From Rhynchospora pubera (taxonomy: Eukaryota; Streptophyta; Magnoliopsida; Poales; Cyperaceae), in contig CM051462.1 of assembly GCA_028095005.1 (NCBI GenBank), forward strand, positions 173,733,955-173,797,954: 64,000 nt of DNA. Direction: 5' to 3'. Of this stretch, positions 1-11,508 are shown piece after piece. The notes under the pieces are model-generated. The model did no database searches. It was given only the letters and a program-made list of their open reading frames with translations, and was not told where the DNA came from. How positions within the stretch are numbered: position 1 is the stretch's first letter; the number at the start of each line of letters is the position of its first letter. A program made the position numbers and the translations under genes.

Positions 1-2128
1 ACTCATTATTTTACTTCCTTATAGTCATTTAGTTACTCCCAAGTACTTTTTTATTTTCTCCCTTCATAGTGTTTAATTACTCCCTAATAAAAAGTACACA
101 AAGATTATTACTTACTCTCTCGTATTATTTTAGTTACTTCCCTGTACTTTTCTATTTACTCCCGTGTAGTAAGAGAACCAGATCTTTTCTCTTCTCACCC
201 AGAAAAGGGATGGCGAGATAGGGAGAGATGAAGAGGAAGAGAGAAGAGATGGGGAGATAGGGAGAGATCTCAATGGTGACGGAGAGGAGGCGCGTGAGGG
301 GAGGAGCGGAGGAGAGTAAGGCGTGAAGGGAGGCGCATGAGAGAAGGCGCGGAGGAGAGGGAGGCGGGAAGGGAGGCACGTGAGAGGAGGCCCAGAGGAG
401 AGGGAGGCGGAAAGGGAGGCGCGTGAGAGGAGGCGTGGAGAGGTGCTCCTCAGGGAATCGCGTGAGACGAGGGAAATGTGAGGAGAGGTGAGGGGAAGCG
501 TGCGTCAGTGGGATCGGGTGAGGGGAGCACACGGTAGGGTGAGGGTGAGGAGAGCGAGCATGAGTCTGATTGCTTGATTGCGTTAAGTCTGATTGTTGTA
601 AGTAATTCTCTTTAATACATTTGACAATAGACAATCATCCAAAATTTGGCCCAGCCAAGCCCACACGTAGCCAGCCCATGCACGCACAAATTTTTACAGT
701 GGTTAATGCAACTCAATCCTTATATACTATGCATCTATAAGTTCCATAACCCATGTGGGACTAAATATTTCAACTTCAAAACTGGATGTAAATGGACAGC
801 TCCATTTACTGAAATATAATTTCGTTTTTTAATTGTTTAGAGGTCTTAAAAATTTCATTTGGCTATGAAATCTTATATGCACACTCACATAAATATGAGA
901 AATTTGGTGATATAAAACTTTTTAATTATAGACATACAAAAATTCGAATAATTTTTTAAAACTCATAAATTAAATTTTCATTAAGATGTGTTATTTTTTA
1001 AAATTGTTTCAAAGTCTTTAAAAATTTATTTGGCTATGGAATTTTATATGAGTGCCGACAAAAATATGAGATATTTAGTGATATAAAATTTTCTAATCAT
1101 AGATATACAAAGAATTCAAATAATTTTCCAAATCTCATTAGAAAAGTAAAAAATTTCATATATATCAACTCTCGTCATATTTTAATTTTTTTTATATATA
1201 TAATATATATCGCCGTACCCGTACCGGAGATTTTTGAAAATTTTCGAACCGCCGTACCCGAATCGTACCGGGTACGGTACTCGAACCCGTACCTGTGCAA
1301 CATAGATTATACCTAAACTAATAAAAATCCTAAAATGTGAGTATATCACTAAATTGAAGTGATGAATGCCATATAGCTAGTCTAATGAAAATTCTTGATG
1401 CTCTATAACTTGTGTCACACTTGCTTCAAGTCATTTTCTAAGTAAAAACACTAAAAATCACTAAATTGAAGTGTTAGTTGAGAGATTTGATATTATTTTA
1501 CAAATCGGCAAATCGAAGTTAATTATTTAAACTAATAGTAGGAACACGAATATGTACCGTGCCACAATTTATAATTCACTATTCGTGGGAGGGGCCATCC
1601 TCTTTTGTACTTCTTTTTGTTTTTCTGGATAACGTTCTTATGTACTTGCTACCGTTCGACACAGTCCTATTGACTATTGTTGCATTGAGATGTGAGTATA
1701 TCATCGCAAGACGGTCCAACGATACAACTTCATTTGATGATTTTTCTTTTTTGGAGGAATATATGTAGTCATTTGATAATAGGTAATTAGCTATACATCC
1801 GATGTGAAATTAAAATCTCTATTAATCGTGGCTGTTCTATATTATCTACAGTTAAAATAATAAAATTCAAGCCAAACTTATTTTAAACACATCGATAATT
1901 TCACTTATTATAATCGATGACACTTTAATACGCAAAATGGAAAATTTTTTATATTGATATTATGCCTAAAAATATTTTTCTTCAAGCTTCTGTTTGCTTA
2001 ATTTGTAAAATATATATTTTTAAAATTCTCAAGTTAATCATGAATTTTAATCAATCTCTCTCTTTCTTTTTTCTGTGTTGTTAATCTACAATTCCAGCCG
2101 TATGTTACTCGAAAAATCAGTTTGTGTG
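1..2128. other. Intergenic, AT-rich, no supported gene
   Basis: No gene is supported. The first 180 bases hold degenerate repeats around a TTACTCCC-like phrase. Positions 190-560 are purine-rich (GA/GGAG runs) and give a spurious proline/serine-rich minus-strand reading. Around 1205-1300 there is a cluster of short GTACCCGTACC-type repeats in both orientations, of the kind seen near hAT transposon ends, but no second terminus was found. Confidence 0.6.
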
Positions 2129-3386
2129 TGTAACACCCCTGATTTTGACAAATTTTTAGAATTGATATTGTTTATTTTATGTAAATGTCTTAAATTTCAA
2201 TAGTAAAGTTAAACATTATTTTTATGAATATCTTTTCTATTTCGTATAAAAAAAATGTCAAAGTTCTCATTTGCTTATTCCAGTTCCCTTAACCATTTTG
2301 AAATTAATAAGAATTTCAATTCATCTTTTTAACCGGTCCTTCTTGATCATAACAATATTTAAATCGTGTCTTTATCTTTGGATCTAATGTGACAGCATTT
2401 AATTTTATATATAATTGTTATTTTCTAATGCAACCATGCATCCTCAAATAAATTTATCGTCCATAACCGTGACCCAATCAATATGCCTTTGTTTTATTAC
2501 CATTAAACTAAAAAAAAATGTTTCTTGCGGCACAAATAAATAAACGGTTATTTGTTTGTTTCCTTGTGAAACCTTGCATTCATTCATTTAAACCGAGCCT
2601 TTGTTTATGCATTCGGTTATTACAAAATTTATTAATCTTGAAACCCATGCATCTTGGCCTATTAGAATTTCTTAACTATGTTTCTTTTCCATTCGAAAAT
2701 AAATAACCGTTCGTGTTGCCAAACCCCCCCCCCCCTCGACCAATCGGAGAAATGAAACCCAATTCCCACTATGATTAACTCTCATTCAATTTTGATATTC
2801 ATCTCCATTTAAAGTATACACTATTTGAATACAAAGTGATATTTCATTGGTCATCCGATTGGAATTCGAGTTCTACGTCTCGATCATTGTCATTTACCGT
2901 TCGTCATGTAACCAGACTTCTCTATAATTTAATTTTCGTATTGATTGATTTAAATATCGTTTGTTTATTTGATTGAATTGATATATGCGAATTGTGACTG
3001 ATGTATTTTACGAGTCAATGGGTCTCTGATGTGACTTGATTTGAAATGGAAAAGCGATATGGAATGTGAAGCGGAATCGCCTAGAGAGGGATTCGCGCTA
3101 GTCTGAAAGTGATACGAGAAACTAATTTGAGAAAACCTAGACCCGTTGATCTTTGTGAAATACATTTAATTTTGTTGTTATTGATGTGTGGATTAATCCG
3201 ATCGGTTGATTTTTGTTATATAAATTAGTTATAGAGAAGCTGCATCGTTAAATAACTGGTTACTCGGCTTTGTAGCTGATTCCGTTTTGTCTTATTTATG
3301 TTTGTGACGTAGGTTGATGGGCCGTCGGATGGATGATCAGATACTGTCTCACCTCACGTCTCGTATCTCGGATACGGGGTGTGACA
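2129..3386 (+). repeat. 5' LTR of the deletion-derivative gypsy element
   Basis: 1258 bases, TG...CA ends, nearly identical to 3612-4871. The matching short ORFs in both copies are LTR sequence, not genes. A run of C residues at about 2725-2736 varies in length between the copies. Confidence 0.9.
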
Positions 3387-3611
3387 TTTGGTATCAGAGC
3401 ATTCGTTCCTCGGACTGTGTTTGGGTCCGTTGTCGTTTCGTTTGAATTTTCTTTTAGTGTGCCGAGTTGGTTCTAATTCGTTTGAAATAATTCAATTTGA
3501 ATTCCATATGTTGTATTGACTAATTATTATCCAGTAAGATCTTGATTCTTTTCATTTGAGTTACCGATCGTTTGAATTTCGAGGACGAAATTCTTTTTAA
3601 GGGTGGGAGAA
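3387..3611 (+). other. Residual internal region with PBS and PPT
   Basis: The primer-binding site TGGTATCAGAGC (3389-3400) matches the complement of the initiator-Met tRNA 3' end. The polypurine tract AAGGGTGGGAGA lies at about 3599-3610 against LTR2. Just before it, the GAGGACGAAATTC phrase is typical of the end of chromovirus pol. No gag, protease, RT or integrase remains. Confidence 0.85.
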
Positions 3612-4871
3612 TGTAACACCCCTGATTTTGACAAATTTTTAGAATTGATATTGTTTATTTTATGTAAATGTCTTAAATTTCAATAGTAAAGTTAAACATT
3701 ATTTTTATGAATATCTTTTCTATTTCGTATAAAAAAATGTCAAAGTTCTCATTTGCTTATTCCAGTTCCCTTAACCATTTTGAAATTAATAAGAATTTCA
3801 ATTCATCTTTTTAACCGGTCCTTCTTGATCATAACAATATTTAAATCGTGTCTTTATCTTTGGATCTAATGTGACAGCATTTAATTTTATATATAATTGT
3901 TATTTTCTAATGCAACCATGCATCCTCAAATAAATTTATCGTCCATAACCGTGACCCAATCAATATGCCTTTGTTTTATTACCATTAAACTAAAAAAAAA
4001 ATGTTTCTCGCGGCACAAATAAATAAACGGTTATTTGTTTGTTTCCTTGTGAAACCTTGCATTCATTCATTTAAACCGAGCCTTTGTTTATGCATTCGGT
4101 TATTACAAAATTTATTAATCTTGAAACCCATGCATCTTGGCCTATTAGAATTTCTTAACTATGTTTCTTTTCCATTCGAAAATAAATAACCGTTCGTGTT
4201 GCCAAACCCCCCCCCCCCCCTCGACCAATCGGAGAAATGAAACCCAATTCCCACTATGATTAACTCTCATTCAATTTTGATATTCATCTCCATTTAAAGT
4301 ATACACTATTTGAATACAAAGTGATATTTCATTGGTCATCCGATTGGAATTCGAGTTCTACGTCTCGATCATTGTCATTTACCGTTCGTCATGTAACCAG
4401 ACTTCTCTATAATTTAATTTTCGTATTGATTGATTTAAATATCGTTTGTTTATTTGATTGAATTGATATATGCGAATTGTGACTGATGTATTTTACAAGT
4501 CAATGGGTCTCTGATGTGACTTGATTTGAAATGGAAAAGCGATATGGAATGTGAAGCGGAATCGCCTAGAGAGGGATTCGCGCTAGTCTGAAAGTGATAC
4601 GAGAAACTAATTTGAGAAAACCTAGACCTGTTGATCTTTGTGAAATACATTTAATTTTGTTGTTATTGATGTGTGGATTAATCCGATCGGTTGATTTTTG
4701 TTATATAAATTAGTTATAGAGAAGCTGCGTCGTTAAATAACTGGTTACTCGGCTTTGTAACTGATTCCGTTTTGTCTTATTTATGTTTGTGACGTAGGTT
4801 GATGGGCCGTCGGATGGATGATCAGATACTGTCTCACCTCACGCCTCGTATCTCGGATACGGGGTGTGACA
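3612..4871 (+). repeat. 3' LTR of the deletion-derivative gypsy element
   Basis: 1260 bases, nearly identical to 2129-3386, followed by the target duplication GTGTG at 4872-4876. Confidence 0.9.
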
Positions 4872-4876
4872 GTGTG

Positions 4877-5792
4877 GAATGTGGATAGATGGTTGGTAAA
4901 AGGTCAGATTTAATTTGAACCGTTGAAAGAGAGAAGTGATTGGTAACACTGCATTACCAGTTACCACTATGAAATCCGATCATATCTAGTTCAAAATAGT
5001 TCTATTGTCTGTTCAAAATACTTCATACTTCAAATTTTCTTATCAAATTTCACTCTAATTTGAAACATATTTAATGATTATATATATCATTTTTAGTAAA
5101 AATTATCATAGAACAAAGGAAAACACTACAAGTTTCTATTTAATATTATTATTTTTTCAATAGTGCAAGAAAGTATTTGTTAATGAGATTCTTCTCCAAC
5201 ATTGTGAGCCGTTTTATTTTTACATCGAAAGGTTCATTAATTACGTACACTTGTTACTCGAAAATTTTTTTTTGGGCGGATAAATGATTGGTAAAATGCC
5301 AACCCAACCTACATGCACAATAATTTTGGATGTAATAAAGAACAAGGGAACTCTTGCGCTTCAAGCTTTTTTTCTAATTTTTTTTTCCTTTTTCATTTCT
5401 GTTTCCTTTCCGACCTTAATGTACCTGTGGATTCTAGTTGGCAAGTCTTTTTTTTATTAGTGCAATAAAATAATATTAGATGTTTTCCCGAAGGAGGGGA
5501 AAAATAGTAGGTGATCGTTTAATTATAAAAATAAATAAATAAGGTTTTGAAGTCATAAAATTTATGGCGTCTGGAGTTGTCGTCTCAAATTTATGAATCT
5601 CAATAATAATTTTTTTTTTCAAAAAAAAAAGTCATAAAACGTAACAATACAGTTAAAATTACTAACGAATACTAGCATAAGTTCTGTTGAGGGAACAAAA
5701 ATATTAGAATTTCCACTAAAGGCTTGAAATGTAAACGCTAACAGAGATATATAATTAATTTTTAGCAGAAAAGTAGAATACAAGTAATAAGT
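4877..5792. other. 3' flank of BPM-a, duplicated-unit sequence
   Basis: No gene is seen. Bases about 5650-5790 (the 3' UTR side of the minus-strand gene) resemble the 3' flanks of the other MATH-BTB loci near 18860, 26817, 34640 and 43220, including a TTCTGTTGAGG-like phrase. Bases about 5330-5480 resemble 18160-18230 and 42640-42790. This supports whole-segment duplication rather than retrocopying of single genes. Confidence 0.55.
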
Positions 5793-6851
5793 TCAGCAGC
5801 CTTGGTTTTTCGAGCGCAACTCCTTTAGAATTACCGGGCAACTTTTAATCATATGCTCAAATCCTTCAGTTCGCACCACAGCAGCAAGCATTTCAGGCGG
5901 CTTTATGAACTCCATGCATGCACCTTTCAGCTCCGAACAATTATGCTGCTCAGCCAAAGTCAGTGTGGTTCCAAAATTATGTGCATCAATAAACTCGTAC
6001 ATTTTCATTTCACAGATCTGTTTCAGCCTGTCTAAACCATACCGATCAGCAGCAACCAGCAAATGCTGAGCCAGCACTATGGACACATCTTTATCATCAC
6101 TCACCTCTTGGAGTTCAGGTACAGAATCAGAATATATGAAATGGAGCATGGACTTGAAAATTGAAGGTTCCATGTCCTTAATTTCAATACTCTCATTCAT
6201 CAAACCTTTCATGGGGCCAAAGAATTGTGCCCTAAAAACTGGTGATCTTGCTGCAAGCACACAGCAATGTGCATTAAAAGTTACTCCCCTAACTTTGAAG
6301 GACACATCTGTACCATCTTCACTCTCTAATAACCCAGTTAGTTGCTGATGTAAGTTAGAGGGCTGGACAGTGAAAGGATGCTTCTTGGATTTCATAACAG
6401 TGACAGTGCCTCTTATTGTGAAAGAATCATTCTTAAGATAATTTGATGTCTCAAATTCTTTTTTTTTAATGAAGTATGGAAAATTTGAAGAGCAATAGGG
6501 CTCTACAGTTACTGCTCCTGAGTTATGCATAAGTGGTGTCCCTCCAAATTGGTTGAGCATTGTTAACGTGATCTTAACTCTGGCCCGGGCAGCACTTGTA
6601 AGATGGAGGTCAAAAGCAAGCCAGTCTGGCTCTGTATTATTTCTTGATTTACCATCAGGATAGTATCCGATGGTCCAATTATATCCACCAACAGTAAAAA
6701 TGTCAGAGTTGATACATTTGCCGACACCAATCCCCTTATTGAATGAGTATCCTGTAATCTTGAACAGGTGTGAACCGGTACAAGTTTTTGTGAGCCAGGT
6801 GGTAATGGTCTCAGGTTCTATAATATCAACAGCTGAGGACATCATGGCCAT
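5793..6851 (-). CDS. MATH-BTB domain protein (BPM-a), intact single exon
   Basis: A complete 352-residue, intronless reading frame. A MATH (TRAF-like) domain spans about residues 25-155, with TGSHLFKITGY near its start and YYPDG at 63-67. A BTB/POZ domain spans about 180-288 and contains ARSPVFRAQFFGPMKG. A short C-terminal helical region follows to about 345. In plants the family (BPM proteins) bridges CUL3 through BTB and recruits substrates through MATH for ubiquitination, mostly in nucleus and cytosol; that is family knowledge, not shown here. The start is chosen because ATGGCCATG is kept in other members of the array. One oddity is AHCCVLAARSP, where the other copies have Arg or Lys at the first Cys. 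It is one of only two intact copies of six. Its natural partners and expression cannot be judged. Confidence 0.93.
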   Translation of the reverse strand: MAMMSSAVDIIEPETITTWLTKTCTGSHLFKITGYSFNKGIGVGKCINSDIFTVGGYNWTIGYYPDGKSRNNTEPDWLAFDLHLTSAARARVKITLTMLNQFGGTPLMHNSGAVTVEPYCSSNFPYFIKKKEFETSNYLKNDSFTIRGTVTVMKSKKHPFTVQPSNLHQQLTGLLESEDGTDVSFKVRGVTFNAHCCVLAARSPVFRAQFFGPMKGLMNESIEIKDMEPSIFKSMLHFIYSDSVPELQEVSDDKDVSIVLAQHLLVAADRYGLDRLKQICEMKMYEFIDAHNFGTTLTLAEQHNCSELKGACMEFIKPPEMLAAVVRTEGFEHMIKSCPVILKELRSKNQGC

Positions 6852-6965
6852 TATAAATGATCAATGAAGGTTTTTATTAGAAAACACTCTAATAACTCTT
6901 TATCTGGTATTGGTTATTCTGTTTGCAATTGCAAACTACTATTTACAGCAGGTATGTATATGTGT

Positions 6966-6984
6966 ATATACTATATAGGGCAGC
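6966..6984 (-). promoter_or_regulatory. Candidate TATA box of BPM-a
   Basis: On the minus strand CTATATAGTATATA lies about 115-130 bases before the start codon. Similar TATA-like boxes occur at comparable distance before the loci at 20184, 32123 and 44401. It is a sequence match only; no transcription start is known. Confidence 0.45.
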
Positions 6985-8273
6985 TGGCCAATACCTGCTG
7001 TACAAGAATAGAGAGAATTCATTAGACCAAGTCAATTAGGTTATAAAAACTAGGAAAAATCAGCCATATATACCCCCAAATCTTCCAATCAGCCATATGC
7101 CCTCATATTCTTTAATATTGTTCATTTACCCCTCTAATCTTCATTTTTATAGCAACTATCCTTTTCATTAATTTAACTTATATATTAATTTAGAATTTTA
7201 ATCTTTAAAATTTAGGACTAGAATGCCCCTACCCCTCAGCTTTCCGTGTAGAAAATAAAAGAGGGAAGACTTGCATCTACTTCAAGTCTATATATAAATC
7301 TATTGGTTAAATGAAGCTACACCATGAATTTTGCGAAGATAAAATATGAAAAAACAATAATACTCAAATTTCACCCAATTTGTTTGAGGAGCACCTTACT
7401 TTCTTGTGACGAAACGACACCTTACAAGTGTTCACAAGAAGATCACCGTACAGCTGAAAAGCGTGTACTTATGAAAAATTTTCTTTGATTCATCCGATAG
7501 AAGTTGAATCGCAAAGTGTATCGTGTATCGTATCGAATTGTTTAAGATACGCTAAACTACTCTTAAAATCAAGTAAATTAACTAGTTAGAATATATATTG
7601 AATTTTTTTCATTAAAAGAAAATTACAATATCACGTCCTATATATTATGATAATCATTCAGCAATTTAGGCATGTAATAATGTAGTGTATGAATATTCGC
7701 TGTTACTTAATATTATAATGTATAATATAATTATTTATAATTATATGTTATGTTATAATATTATACTGCATAATATGTATAAATTATACTCATTTTAATC
7801 ATTATAACTTATAATCTATTTATTCATGTATAAATTATTAATGTCGATAAATTATAGTTTATAATTTATAATGCATAATTTGCATAATCTGTATAAATTA
7901 TAATCACTATTAATATGTATAAATTATCATTATGTTGTATTATCCAGCTATTTTATTATTGTATTTATTATTATTACTATTAATATCTAAATATGTTTTC
8001 AAATATTAATTAATTTTAACAAAAGAGACTTTAATGTGCAATATAAAAAAATTTAGTAGGAGTCCCCATAACTATGGTCTCTTTAAGTTCAATACTTCGT
8101 AAAAAAATAAAATATAAAAAATAAATCGGATTTTAGAAAGGCAGAAAATATAACTTTTGTCTACTGCGTGCGGTTTGTGCGGTTGTGCCCCATATACTCT
8201 CTCTCTAATTAATCTTTGGGACCCACGTGTCTGTATTATCTCTTCCATTACCCTTTTTTACTCGATCCAGTAC

Positions 8274-8596
8274 TAGAGCTGTCAAGCGTGGCAGAAATGC
8301 ACCGAATAGACTGTTCCGTTTGCCGTTTCGTTAAGGAACGCGGTATAAAATTCCATTTCGTTAACTGTTTCGTTTATGAAACGGCACAGAATTCTGTTTT
8401 GTTAACCGTTCCACTCTAGAAATAACACATGAAACAGTTTGAAATGAGACTGAAACAGTCGAAACGGTATAATTCCACGTTTCGTTATTGGAACGGAATG
8501 AAAACCAATTCTGTTATGCGTTCTGATTCGTTTATGCGTTCCGTTTCGCTTAAACGAAACGGCACCACGTGCCAAATTATCACGCTGACACCCCTA
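8274..8596. mobile_element. Small hAT-like non-autonomous element
   Basis: A 323-base unit with ends TAGAGCTGTCA and, reversed, TAGGGGTGTCA. The flanking 8-mers TCCAGTAC and CCCAGTAA agree at 6 of 8 bases. The interior is packed with short subterminal motifs (ACGAAACGG and its complement) in both orientations, as is usual for hAT termini where the transposase binds. There is no coding capacity. Confidence 0.6.
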
Positions 8597-8995
8597 CCCA
8601 GTAATAGTTTCCTCTCTCCGAGGTGCAAACAAAAGGGACAATGAATATTTTATTAAGAAAATTGAATCGTCGCTAGAAAAGTATCGTTCTGATTGGTTGT
8701 TAGCGGATCGGAGGAATCGTTCTGATTCGATACGATACGCGTATCGCACTGTCGAATCGTTCGATTCAGACGATTCAGTAGGCTTGCGATATAAACTAAC
8801 GATATGCATAGCTGAGCGTATATATCGTAATGCATCGTATGATTCGCATCGTGAATCGTACTTCTATGTTCCGAATGTCTAATTATTAATTTAGGCTCCG
8901 TTTGGATGGTGTGGGAATAAAAGTAATAAGGGAAGAAGTAGGGAAGAAGTATTGGGAAATGCGTAACTTTGTAAAGAGTTTGGATTGTTTAATAA

Positions 8996-9472
8996 TGTCA
9001 GCAATACAAGCTGATGCTGGAAAGGTAGCCGTTGGAATGGGTCATTTACTCAGACATTGGGCTGGAGAGTTGGTTGAGGAAAACAAAAGGTGATCTGCAG
9101 GGAAGTTGGGCCGCTGGTGGGCCATGACTGGAGAGAACAGTGTCGTAATATTGGAGAGGATTAATTGAGCCGTTAGACAATTGAAGAGCTGTCGCTGGGG
9201 AAGAGAATAATTCGCTGTTATTTTTTATTTTCATTTCTTCCTTTGTTACTTGAGTTGTAATTTTCAGTTAGGAATTCTATTTCTATATAAGCGTGTAAGA
9301 GATATTTTGGGAAAAAATGAAAAATATTACTGTTCAGATCTATCCCTCTTCTCTCTTCTCTTCTCCTCTCATCTCCTATCTTTCTATCTGAAACCTAACT
9401 TCTCATCTCTCTTACTCCCAATTTCTTCAAATTAACCCAAAAATACAGTAATCAAGGATTAGTATCATGACA
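8996..9472 (+). repeat. 5' LTR of the chromovirus
   Basis: 477 bases. It contains a TATA-like box CTATATAAGC (9283-9292), then a pyrimidine-rich stretch. The 3' LTR (13021-13488) is 9 bases shorter through a deletion in a TCTTCTC repeat. Confidence 0.9.
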
Positions 9473-9587
9473 AGTGGTATCAGAGCACCGATTAATCACG
9501 CTACGGAAACCAAAATCTAAGAATCGGTGTTAAGATTGAGAGGTGGTGCTGGCTGGAAGGAAGAAAAGCACCAATCGATTTCACTTC

Positions 9588-11508
9588 ATGACGGCTACGC
9601 GTGCGGGATCGGCAGCCATGGATGAGATGAAAGCTCAACTATCTCATCTACAATTCGAGATTGAGAAAGTAGCTAAAGAAGGAGCAGATCGTGGCACTCG
9701 TGAGATGGCACAACTCAGAGATCAGATAGCAGACGCAATGAAAGAACAGTCTGAATTTGTTCATAGAAGCGTTGATGAAAGGCTAGGTAAGCTAGAAGAG
9801 ATGTTTGATAGGGTTTTAAGATCCAGGGATGAACCACCACCAACTTCTAGTCAAACCATTCCTGGTATTGGGGTTTTAGGACCCAGACCAACTACTAGTA
9901 ATGATCAAGGGCATGGCAGACCACATGAAACCATAAATATGCATTTCAATGAACAATCATTCAACACAGAAGGATTTAGAAGGGATCAAGGGTCAAATAG
10001 ATCTGTAATTCCTCAAATTCAGTTACCTAAACTGATTTTCCAATTTTTGATGGAACTGACCCATCTGATTGGCTTATGAAAAGCTACTACTACTTTGACA
10101 TCTATCAGATTCCACCAGATCTGAGAACTAGAATGGCAGTTTTGAGTTTTGTGGGGGAAGCTAGTGTGTGGGACCAACATTTCAGATTGGGAATGGATAA
10201 CCCTCCTTGGAACTTATTTGTGGAAGAAGTATTTGCTAGGTTCAGTGAGAATGAAGCACAAGAGTTAATTGGTGAATTTAAAAGACTAAACCAATCAGGC
10301 AAGGTGATGGATTATGTTAGAACATTTGATGGATTGAGGGAAAAATTAATGCATGAGAGACCCTATCCACCACCAGACTTTTACATTTCTTCCCTTATTG
10401 AGGGATTGAAAGATGAACTGAAGGCCATGGTAACCATGTTTAGCCCAAAAAATCTGAATGATGCTTACAAATTTGCAAAACAAGCTGAGCAATTCCAAGA
10501 CAGCCAATATAAGAGATTTAGAAACACTCCAAAACCACAAATTCCCATACCTTACTCAAAACCCAAAGAAAATGATGAAAGGAGGATGACACTACATGCT
10601 GGCAACCAGAAGAGTGGCAACACAAATACAAATTACAGAAATCCAATTTTTGAAGAAAGGAGAGCTCAAGGATTGTGTACCAGGTGTGAAGCTAAATGGT
10701 ATCCTGGACACCAATGTGGCAATAAAACAATGCACTTACTCATGGAACCTGACAATGCACTAGAAGAAGAAGATAAGTTGTTACACTGAGTGTTATGATG
10801 AGTTACTAGAAGATGCTGAAGAAACTGTCATATCACTGTTTTCTGCCAAAGATACTAGTAAAGTGAAAAACATGAAATTCAAAGGGGTAGTGGGTAAGTT
10901 ACCAGTTTGTGCTCTGGTGGATAGTGGAAGTATCCATTCCTTTGTCAACCCTAACATTCTCCATGGCCAGGCTTTTAAAATTTTTAAGAAAACCCTATGT
11001 CAGTCATTGTTGCTAATGATAACAAGATGGTTACTGAGTCAGTGTGTAATGCTCTCAAGTTTTCAATCCAGGGTCATGAATTTGAAAAAGACATGAGGAT
11101 ATTGGATGTTAAAGGTTATGATTTGATTTTGGATCTAGACTGGTTGATTGAAATGGGCCCCATATTGGTGGATTGGAGTAAAGGGAGTTTGAAATTCAAA
11201 AAGGATAATAAGGAGATTAAGTTACAGGTTTGTGAAGAAGTTGCAGAAGTAAAACTATGCCATGGTTTTATAGATGTAGAAATGGAAAAGAAGAAGGGGC
11301 ATGAAGTAGTCCTAGCTCACCTATTCCTGGCTGAAGTCAAAAACAAACCTGCACCACAAGTAGAACCAGGGATCAAAAGGTTAATTGAACAATACAAAGA
11401 TATCTTTGCTGAACCAAAGTCATTACCTCCACAAAGAGAAATAGACCATACCATACCCTTACTGCCTAACACTGACCCAATCAAGGTTGTTGATCCTCTT
11501 TCAAAATA
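9588..11508 (+). pseudogene. Chromovirus gag and protease, frameshifted
   Basis: The probable start is ATG 9588. The gag part has a coiled-coil-like N-terminus, the capsid-type segment, and a zinc-knuckle-like CTRCEAKWYPGHQC at about 10675-10716. A one-base loss near 10035 moves the frame, so gag continues in another frame from about 10046. A stop at 10787-10789 and further frame changes separate gag from a retropepsin segment with LVDSGSIHSFV (about 10914-10946). The reading ends as the reverse transcriptase should begin (REIDHTIPLLP). No functional polyprotein can be made from this copy. Confidence 0.85.

Larger units (their letters stand above)
2129..4871 (+). mobile_element. Non-autonomous LTR retrotransposon, Ty3-gypsy derivative with tiny internal region
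   Basis: Two direct long terminal repeats (2129-3386 and 3612-4871) begin TGTAACACCCC and end GGGGTGTGACA, and are flanked by the 5-bp duplication GTGTG (2124-2128 and 4872-4876). Only 225 bases lie between them: an initiator-Met-type primer-binding site directly after LTR1 and a polypurine tract directly before LTR2. The bases before the tract resemble the end of a Tekay/Del-type chromovirus polyprotein, so this is most likely an internally deleted gypsy element that would need proteins from elsewhere to move. By eye the LTRs differ at about six substitutions plus small homopolymer indels, so the insertion is recent. Confidence 0.9.

Noticed and set aside
152..634. 160-residue minus-strand ORF rich in Pro, Ser, His
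   Set aside because: It is the reverse of a GA-rich low-complexity stretch with GGAGGCG repeats; no domain and no gene-like context.
2518..4650. Pairs of near-identical short ORFs (2518/4001 and 2965/4450)
   Set aside because: They are the same bases in the two LTRs of one retrotransposon; no coding signal.
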